NCBI GenBank assembly: GCA_035646975.1
Contig: DASROJ010000154.1
Coordinates: 1-12,135, forward strand
Source: DASROJ01 sp035646975
GTDB lineage: Bacteria; Acidobacteriota; Polarisedimenticolia; JACPZX01; DASXTC01
DNA length: 12,135 nucleotides
Direction of reading: 5' to 3'
Shown here: piece by piece, positions 5,730-10,329 of the stretch
How the letters are laid out: every line of letters starts with the position of its first letter
Numbering within the stretch: the first letter of the stretch is position 1
Notes under the pieces: model-generated
What the model was told of the DNA's origin: nothing
Database searches by the model: none
What the model saw: the letters and a program-made list of their open reading frames with translations, nothing else
Translations under genes and position numbers: made by a program

Positions 5730-6502
5730 TTTGCCGACGGCCCGTGCGAGGTCACGTGGAGAAACACGTCCTCGAGGCTCGCGTCGGCCTGCAGCTCGGG
5801 TGCGGCCGCCTTTATCTCGGCAAGAGTGCCATGCGCCACCTTCGTTCCCCCTTTGATCACGAGGATGCGGTGGCACAGTTCCTCGACCAGGTGCAGAAGA
5901 TGCGAGCTGACGATGATCGAGGCGCCCGCGCCGGCGCGCCGGGCAATCGAGTCTTTCATGCGACGGATGCCGACCGGGTCGAGCCCGGTGAGCGGTTCGT
6001 CGAACAGGATGACCGCGGGGTCGTGCAGGAGACCGCACGCGATGGCCAGCTTCTGTTTCATGCCGCGGGACAACTCCCCTGGCAGAGACTTCGTCTTGTC
6101 GGTGAGCTCCAGCTCGGCCAGCAGGGTCGAAGCCCGCGCCTCCGCCTCGGGCACCTGGTAGATGCGCGCGATGAACTTGAGATGCTCCGAAACCGTGAGG
6201 TAATCGAACAGTCGCGGCTCATCGGGGATGAAGGCCAGCCGCCTCTTGGCCTCCACGGGATCGGAGGCGAGATCATGGCCGCAGATCCTCACCTTGCCGG
6301 CCGTCGCCGGCAGGATCCCGGCGAGACATCTCATGGTCGTCGTCTTTCCCGCACCGTTGGGGCCGACGAGCCCCAGGATCTCTGCCGGGCGCACCTCGAA
6401 GGAAAGATCCGAGACGGCCAGGAGCCCGTCGTATCGCTTGGAGAGTCCTTCGACTTCGAGCACGCGCTCCTCCGACGTGGCTCGGTGAAAATCGAGCGGC
6501 AC
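5726..6502 (-). CDS. ABC transporter ATP-binding protein (CcmA-like)
   Basis: 258 aa ATPase partner of the downstream permease. Visible motifs: Walker A GPNGAGKT (47-54), signature LSRGMKQK (144-151), Walker B VILFDEP (164-170) with the D-loop GLDP, and H-loop H201 (VSSH). Where a Q-loop glutamine would be expected, the sequence is FIPDEP (91-96), with Asp/Glu in place of Gln; I recall this in some CcmA-type ATPases. The longest frame starts at a GTG at 6502 with no Shine-Dalgarno and only 3 bp from the divergent ATG at 6506. A GTG at 6463 (residue 14, VLEVEGLSKRY) has GGAGG 5 nt before it and is a strong alternative that would leave room for divergent promoters. The 4-bp overlap with the permease indicates one operon. 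Confidence 0.92.
   Translation of the reverse strand: MPLDFHRATSEERVLEVEGLSKRYDGLLAVSDLSFEVRPAEILGLVGPNGAGKTTTMRCLAGILPATAGKVRICGHDLASDPVEAKRRLAFIPDEPRLFDYLTVSEHLKFIARIYQVPEAEARASTLLAELELTDKTKSLPGELSRGMKQKLAIACGLLHDPAVILFDEPLTGLDPVGIRRMKDSIARRAGAGASIIVSSHLLHLVEELCHRILVIKGGTKVAHGTLAEIKAAAPELQADASLEDVFLHVTSHGPSAK
6467..6473 (-). promoter_or_regulatory. Internal ribosome-binding site favouring an ATPase start at 6463
   Basis: GGAGGAG on the minus strand, with GGAGG 5 nt before the GTG at 6463. Residue 14 onward (VLEVEGLSKRY) is where most ATPases of this family begin, so this site argues for a start 13 codons downstream of the longest frame. Confidence 0.45.
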
Positions 6503-6535
6503 AGTATGTCACAAGTCGTGCGATATCATGAGGCG

Positions 6536-8371
6536 ATGCGTCCGGCAATTCCCGCCATCATCGCCTTTGCCCTGCTGGCCCTCGCGGTCGGCGTCAACCC
6601 GATTTCCAACAACGATGTATGGCTTCATCTCACCACGGGACGGCTGATCGTCGAGCGCGGCGAAGTTCCGCATCTCGACGAGTACTCGTTCACGCGCGGC
6701 GGCTCCCCCTACGTCGCGCACGAGTGGCTGGCGCAGGTACTCTTCTTCACCGTCTACCGGGTTTTCGGGATCACCGGATTGATCGCCTTCAAGCCGTTCG
6801 CCTTGTTCCTCACGGCACTGCTCGTGTCGGCAGGCTGCCGCCGGATCGGCGGCAGCGAGATCGCCGGTTTCTGGTCGGGTGTCCTCGCCATCACCGCGAT
6901 GACTTCGCATCTTTTCGCCCGGCCGCACCTGTTCACCTTCATCCTGATCGCGGCGACATCGCTGGCGCTGGCGCGGGTGCGTTCGGCCCGGACGGGCACG
7001 ATCGTGATCCTCGTGCTGCTGGAGGCGGCCTGGGCGAACCTTCATGGTGGATTCGTGCTTGGCATCGCGCTGGCCGCCGCGCAGGGGGCCTGGCTCGCCG
7101 CCGGCGCGATGTCGGCGGCAGCGCTGCTGAATCCATACGGCGCGGGTCTCTACCGATTCGTCTTCCTCTTCACCGATCCCGTTTTCCGCAGACGCATCCG
7201 GGAGTGGTCCGGCCCGTTCGACGAGCCGTTTCTCGGCTCGTTTCACTTCTATGTTTACTGCGGAGTGCTGTTGCTGACCCTCGCAACGGTTGTCTTCAGC
7301 CTCAGAAAACGGAGGTACGGCGCCGCGGTGTCGCTTTGCCTTTTCGCCGCGCTGTCACTGTTTTCCAAGCGCAACGCGAGCGTGCTGGGAGTGGCCGCAG
7401 CGCCATGGATTGGAGCATCGGCGTCGGAATGGCTGGCCACGCCAGCGGGACGTCTTCGGCCGGAGCGCTGGCGCCCCCGCCTCGGCGGGTATTCCGGGAT
7501 GATCGCCTCCACCGCGATCGTCGTCCTGCTCGCCATCGCGGCGACGCTGCACGGCGTGCCTCACGAGACGGGCCGTGCGCGCCGCCCGGGTCTGGGTATC
7601 GCCGACAACGTGCCGGTCTCAGCGATCGAGTACGTCCTGTCCCATCACCTCGAGGGGAATGCGCTCAATTCATTCGCGTTCGGCTCCTATCTCACATGGC
7701 GCGCGTGGCCCGGCACGAAGGTCTTCATCGATTCGCGTCTCGACGTTTATGGAGGCGAGTTCGTCGAGCAGTACAGTCTTGCAATGGCCGATCCCGCCCG
7801 GATGCGTGACCTACTGCGCCGTTATCGTTTCGACTATGCCGTGCTGTCGTACCGGCTGGACGATGTGCAAGGTCCGGTGGCGGCCTTCGCGTCCGATGGC
7901 GGCTGGGCGCTCGTTTACTACGACAACCTCGCCATGATCTATGTCAGGCGCGAGCCACGATGGGCCCCGGTGATCGCGGCGGATGAATACCGGCACACCA
8001 ATCCCTACCTGTTCATGACCGGCCGTTGGTCACCTGGCGATGACCCTGCCGGCGCCGCCGCCGAAGCGGCGCGGGCTCTTGCCGTGACGCCCGGGTGCCT
8101 GGTCGCCGGCCTGATCGAGGCCACGTCACTGCAGGCTTCGGGACGGCATGCGGAGGCGATCGCGTTGCTCGAGGCGTCCGAATCCCGGCTTGGGCCGGAT
8201 GGCGAGGGGCGCCCGCTGATCCTGGGCCTGCTGGGGACTTCGTATCTCGAGACCGGGGATCGGGTCCGCGCGCGGCAGGCGTTCGAGCGTCTGGTGAAGG
8301 CGCAGCCTGATTCCGCCTATGGGCGCAAGATGCTCGAGAGCCTGGGAGCCGCGCCAGGCGACGCGCGGTAA
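6536..8371 (+). CDS. GT-C-like polytopic membrane protein with C-terminal TPR
   Basis: 611 aa from the ATG at 6536, where the first membrane helix begins; ATG 6506 (ten codons longer) is possible. The frame is open far upstream, but that part is antisense to the ATPase gene. The N-terminal half has about ten hydrophobic segments. After the first comes the loop NNDVWLHLTTGRLIVERGEV (25-44) with HEWL (62-65), resembling the first periplasmic loop of lipid-linked-sugar glycosyltransferases, where the acidic and His residues are catalytic. It belongs to a widespread type of conserved membrane protein with the same WLHL...HEWLA loop. The soluble part contains VFIDSRLDVYGGEFVEQY and RYRFDYAVLSYRLD, then a TPR region (about 515-605; LLGTSYLETGDRVRARQAFERL). 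A role in surface glycan or glycoprotein synthesis is a guess. It ends 3 bp from the end of the convergent gene. Confidence 0.82.
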   Translation: MRPAIPAIIAFALLALAVGVNPISNNDVWLHLTTGRLIVERGEVPHLDEYSFTRGGSPYVAHEWLAQVLFFTVYRVFGITGLIAFKPFALFLTALLVSAGCRRIGGSEIAGFWSGVLAITAMTSHLFARPHLFTFILIAATSLALARVRSARTGTIVILVLLEAAWANLHGGFVLGIALAAAQGAWLAAGAMSAAALLNPYGAGLYRFVFLFTDPVFRRRIREWSGPFDEPFLGSFHFYVYCGVLLLTLATVVFSLRKRRYGAAVSLCLFAALSLFSKRNASVLGVAAAPWIGASASEWLATPAGRLRPERWRPRLGGYSGMIASTAIVVLLAIAATLHGVPHETGRARRPGLGIADNVPVSAIEYVLSHHLEGNALNSFAFGSYLTWRAWPGTKVFIDSRLDVYGGEFVEQYSLAMADPARMRDLLRRYRFDYAVLSYRLDDVQGPVAAFASDGGWALVYYDNLAMIYVRREPRWAPVIAADEYRHTNPYLFMTGRWSPGDDPAGAAAEAARALAVTPGCLVAGLIEATSLQASGRHAEAIALLEASESRLGPDGEGRPLILGLLGTSYLETGDRVRARQAFERLVKAQPDSAYGRKMLESLGAAPGDAR

Positions 8372-8374
8372 GAG

Positions 8375-8767
8375 CTACTTTGCGTGCGCCCCTGCCAGCT
8401 CGACCACCTCGCCCGACTTCGCCGTGATCTTCCCGCCCGTGATGATGAAGAACATCCGGCGGCGGCCATCGACATGCTCGAGCGCAATCCAACCCTCGTG
8501 GAGCATCAGGCGGAAGATCCGTCCCGTGAAAGCATCCTTTCCCACTTCGACCGTGACCGTTTCTCCCGAACCGAGAAGACGTTCGAGAAACGATCTCAGC
8601 ATTGGAGAGATCATCTGCAGCGGCGTGAGCGATGGGGCCTCGGGCTTCGGTGGAGCCACCGGTCGGGCCGCTGCGGGTGGAGCTGGTGGCGCTGACTCCC
8701 GGGCCGGCGGCGCCACCGGCGCGCCCGGTTTTTTCTGACCCTCCTCCGGGGGCTTGTCCTGTTCCAC
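8375..8767 (-). CDS. Small protein with Pro/Ala-rich arm and possible Sm/Hfq-like domain
   Basis: 130 aa, starting at a GTG with AGGAG 7 nt upstream (8775-8779). Residues 1-48 are disordered and rich in Pro, Ala and Glu (PPARESAPPAPPAAARPVAPP). Residues about 50-125 form a compact alpha-plus-beta domain: a helix PMLRSFLERLL, then strands ETVTVEV, DAFTGRIFRLMLHEGWIALEHVD and RRRMFFIITGGKITAKSG. Helix, VTVEV, a G-x-I turn, a 'WIALE' strand and a final I-x-x-x-x-I strand follow the order of Hfq/Sm barrels, but the bacterial YKHA signature is absent. The call is structural analogy only; a generic SH3-like barrel fits as well. It is cytoplasmic, second in a two-gene unit behind the [2Fe-2S] protein (33-nt gap). 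Confidence 0.75.
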   Translation of the reverse strand: MEQDKPPEEGQKKPGAPVAPPARESAPPAPPAAARPVAPPKPEAPSLTPLQMISPMLRSFLERLLGSGETVTVEVGKDAFTGRIFRLMLHEGWIALEHVDGRRRMFFIITGGKITAKSGEVVELAGAHAK

Positions 8768-8780
8768 GTCGCTGCTCCTG

Positions 8781-8818
8781 TTCAGTTGTAACGCTCAACT
8801 TCAGTTGTAACGCTCAAC
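8781..8818. repeat. 19-bp perfect tandem duplication spanning a stop codon
   Basis: The 19-bp unit TTCAGTTGTAACGCTCAAC occurs twice back to back (8781-8799 and 8800-8818). On the minus strand one copy encodes the last residues of the [2Fe-2S] protein (VERYN) and its TGA; the other lies in the gap before the next gene. Copies are identical. The duplication also creates nested CAACT/AGTTG inverted arms. Confidence 0.9.
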
Positions 8819-9082
8819 CACGATATCGCCCAGAACCCTCGTGACGCACGCCATCCGCACGTTGGGTGGGAAGTGATTCATGCGGATGTTCTCGCACTCG
8901 TCTTCCTCGGGCTCCGAGACGTTCTCCATCCCCGAAACGATGACGAACGGATCGGTGCCGCACCAACCGAACTCGCAGTCCGTCCGCACCTCGAGTTTCA
9001 GCTCCTGGGCGGCCTTCAAGATGGTGGTGCCCTTGCGCACGGTGACTGTGCTGCCCTCGGGCAGAAAAGTGACGTGTGGCAT
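8801..9082 (-). CDS. [2Fe-2S] ferredoxin-like protein with Asp in place of one ligand Cys
   Basis: 93 aa, full length for a small plant/adrenodoxin-type ferredoxin: VTFLPEGSTVTVRKGTTIL (4-22) is the usual first beta hairpin, followed by the helix KAAQELKLEV. The cluster loop reads C36-EFGW-C41-GT-D44 and the distal ligand is C79 (MACVTRV). The Cys expected third in the CX4CX2C set is Asp44; another cysteine, C63, lies in an acidic insert (SEPEEDECENI, 56-66). I recall related sequences with the same CGTDP loop, so this may be a subfamily trait. It would carry electrons in the cytoplasm if a cluster is bound. The ATG at 9082 is the first possible start after an in-frame TGA; it has no Shine-Dalgarno and probably starts a leaderless mRNA. 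It is divergent from the 4Fe-4S ferredoxin gene. Confidence 0.87.
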   Translation of the reverse strand: MPHVTFLPEGSTVTVRKGTTILKAAQELKLEVRTDCEFGWCGTDPFVIVSGMENVSEPEEDECENIRMNHFPPNVRMACVTRVLGDIVVERYN

Positions 9083-9090
9083 GCGGCGTC

Positions 9091-9119
9091 ACGATAGCAT
9101 GTCCTCCAGACGCCGCCAA
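9091..9119 (-). promoter_or_regulatory. Promoter of the [2Fe-2S] gene, leaderless geometry
   Basis: On the minus strand TTGGCG (9119-9114, 4/6), a 17-nt spacer and TATCGT (9096-9091, 4/6) with an upstream TGC, an extended -10. The -10 ends 8 nt before the ATG, as at 531 and 2899. A GGAGG inside the spacer lies 20 nt from the ATG, too far to act as its ribosome-binding site. Confidence 0.45.
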
Positions 9120-9157
9120 CGGATGGCCTCTTCTTCCACCGACGTCGACGCCGACCC

Positions 9158-9178
9158 GCCGATAACGTCACTATCGGC
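9158..9178. promoter_or_regulatory. Inverted repeat between the divergent ferredoxin promoters
   Basis: GCCGATA-ACGTCAC-TATCGGC: perfect 7-bp arms, 7-nt centre. It lies 12 bp upstream of the plus-strand -35 and 38 bp upstream of the minus-strand -35, so one regulator bound here could control both ferredoxin genes. Arm spacing does not match a Fur box. The regulator is unknown. Confidence 0.5.
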
Positions 9179-9190
9179 CGGCGGGCCCGG

Positions 9191-9219
9191 TTGACCCGCT
9201 ACAGGCCGCGCCGTATAGT
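9191..9219 (+). promoter_or_regulatory. Sigma70-type promoter of the 4Fe-4S ferredoxin gene
   Basis: TTGACC (9191-9196, 5/6), a 17-nt spacer and TATAGT (9214-9219, 5/6). Expected start near 9226, giving a leader of about 46 nt. Confidence 0.65.
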
Positions 9220-9271
9220 TCTTCACGCGGCAGGTTCGGCCCTGACCGGATGAATGAGGAGAAGCCTCGGC

Positions 9272-9559
9272 ATGTCCACCATGATCACCGAAGAGTGCAT
9301 CAACTGCGGCGCCTGTGAGCCGGAATGCCCCAACCAGGCCATCAGCCAGGGGGAGGACATCTACGTCATCGACCCTGCCCTCTGCACCGAGTGCGTGGGC
9401 TTCCACGATGCCGAGCAGTGCGCGGCGGTCTGCCCCGTGGATTGCTGCGTCCCCGACCCGAACAACGAAGAGGCCGAGCAACTGCTGGTGGAACGCGCTC
9501 GCGAAATCCACCCCGACAAGGAAATCGGCGAAGACTTCCCGTCACGGTTCAAGGCGTAG
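9272..9559 (+). CDS. 2[4Fe-4S] ferredoxin, YfhL/Alvin type
   Basis: 95 aa cytoplasmic electron carrier. The first cluster motif is CINCGACEPECP (CX2CX2CX3CP); the second is CTECVGFHDAEQCAAVCP, where eight residues separate the second and third cysteines, the insert typical of Alvin/YfhL ferredoxins. The sequence follows that family closely (MITEECINCGACEPECPN, ISQGEDIYVIDP, LCTECVG), and the C-terminal helix (EEAEQLLVERAREIHPDK) is the usual Alvin extension. These clusters have very low, widely separated potentials. The ATG at 9272 is chosen because family members begin at this point and GAGGAG lies 10 nt upstream; an in-frame ATG at 9254 is unlikely. It is divergent from the [2Fe-2S] gene with a shared control region, and ends 9 bp from the convergent methyltransferase gene. 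No redox partner enzyme is adjacent. Confidence 0.95.
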   Translation: MSTMITEECINCGACEPECPNQAISQGEDIYVIDPALCTECVGFHDAEQCAAVCPVDCCVPDPNNEEAEQLLVERAREIHPDKEIGEDFPSRFKA

Positions 9560-9568
9560 CGGCGCGCC

Positions 9569-10243
9569 TCACTTCACGAACTTGAAGCAGCTCTGATCCA
9601 GGGCGTACCGCTTTTCCCAGTTCGGCTTGGAATAATCGTCATCCTTGTTGCCGAGCATCTCCGAAGTGCCGGCGAGCTTGAACCCCGCGGCGGTGATCTC
9701 GGTCCTGATCACATCGTCGGCGATCCGGTGGTTCGGGACGTCACGCCCCGACTTCGTCCGGGCGTCGACCACGCCGAGCACGCCGCCCGGCTTGAGCGCG
9801 CGTTTCAATCCGGCAAGCACCTTGTCCCTGCGGTCCGCGCCCAGGTCATGGTAGTTGCGGATGGTGACCACGACATCCACCGAGCCCTCGGCCAGCGCAT
9901 CCAGCCCCTCGTTCTTCAGATGCTGCACGTTGGGCAGAGGATTGGCCTTGAGACGAGCTTCCAGCTTGTCGAATTCGTAGCTCCCCACAGCGATCACTTT
10001 CCCCTTGGGCCCGACCAGCTGGCTCAGCAGGTAGGTGTTGTACCCATCGCCGGGAATGAAGTCGAGGACTGTGTCGCCCTGCTTGATTCCCCAGAATGCA
10101 TAGAGGTCATCGGGCTTGTTGAACTTGTCGCGCTCTTTTTCTTCCGCGGTTCGACCCGGTGCGTTCAGATCGAGCTTTGGCGACGCGACAAGAGGGGCCA
10201 CCAGCAGGGTGGCCGCGAGCAGCGACAGAACGGTGCGCTTCAT
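9569..10243 (-). CDS. Exported SAM-dependent methyltransferase-like protein (COG4798 type)
   Basis: 224 aa. Residues 1-20 (MKRTVLSLLAATLLVAPLVA) form a clear Sec signal peptide, so the product should be periplasmic. After a short helical region (KERDKFNKPDDLYAFWGI) comes a Rossmann-type methyltransferase domain: motif I TVLDFIPGDGYNT (58-70), VIAVG (83-87) as the second strand, VDVVVTIRNYHDL (122-134) and the post-motif LKPGGVLGVVDAR (150-162), then HRI (172-174). This matches the 'predicted methyltransferase' group COG4798, whose members often carry signal peptides and whose substrate is unknown. The start is secure: AAGGAG is 8 nt upstream (10252-10257) and a good promoter lies above it. 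Activity outside the cytoplasm would need a SAM source, so the domain may have another role. One late cysteine (C219) is present. Confidence 0.9.
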   Translation of the reverse strand: MKRTVLSLLAATLLVAPLVASPKLDLNAPGRTAEEKERDKFNKPDDLYAFWGIKQGDTVLDFIPGDGYNTYLLSQLVGPKGKVIAVGSYEFDKLEARLKANPLPNVQHLKNEGLDALAEGSVDVVVTIRNYHDLGADRRDKVLAGLKRALKPGGVLGVVDARTKSGRDVPNHRIADDVIRTEITAAGFKLAGTSEMLGNKDDDYSKPNWEKRYALDQSCFKFVK

Positions 10244-10284
10244 CGGTGCAGCTCCTTATGAGGTCAGGTGCCGGATGGACACAG

Positions 10285-10312
10285 TTCATACCGAACCGGT
10301 GCCAGGGGTCAA
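10285..10312 (-). promoter_or_regulatory. Sigma70-type promoter of the methyltransferase-like gene
   Basis: TTGACC (10312-10307, 5/6), a 16-nt spacer and TATGAA (10290-10285, 4/6) on the minus strand. Transcription near 10278 would give a leader of about 35 nt ending in the AAGGAG site. It lies in the 86-bp gap after the GT-C-like gene, so the two genes need not be co-transcribed. Confidence 0.55.
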
Positions 10313-10329
10313 GTGCGCCTGCTCCCACA

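Noticed and set aside
5730..6038. N-terminal extension of the ABC permease to 693 aa
   Set aside because: It lies in another frame over the ATPase coding region; the GTG overlapping the ATPase stop fits both coupling and the family N-terminus.
5744..6535. Upstream extension that would give the membrane protein an 875-aa frame
   Set aside because: This part is antisense to the ABC ATPase, which has all its catalytic motifs; the extension has no recognisable domain and the first membrane helix starts at 6536.
9158..9178. Reading the ferredoxin inverted repeat as a Fur box
   Set aside because: GATA and TATC arms are present but 7 nt apart instead of the 5 expected in a 7-1-7 Fur site, and the rest of the consensus is missing.
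9089..9511. Minus-strand frame of 140 aa opposite the 4Fe-4S ferredoxin
   Set aside because: It is a shadow of a secure ferredoxin gene and has no motif; its end runs through the divergent control region.
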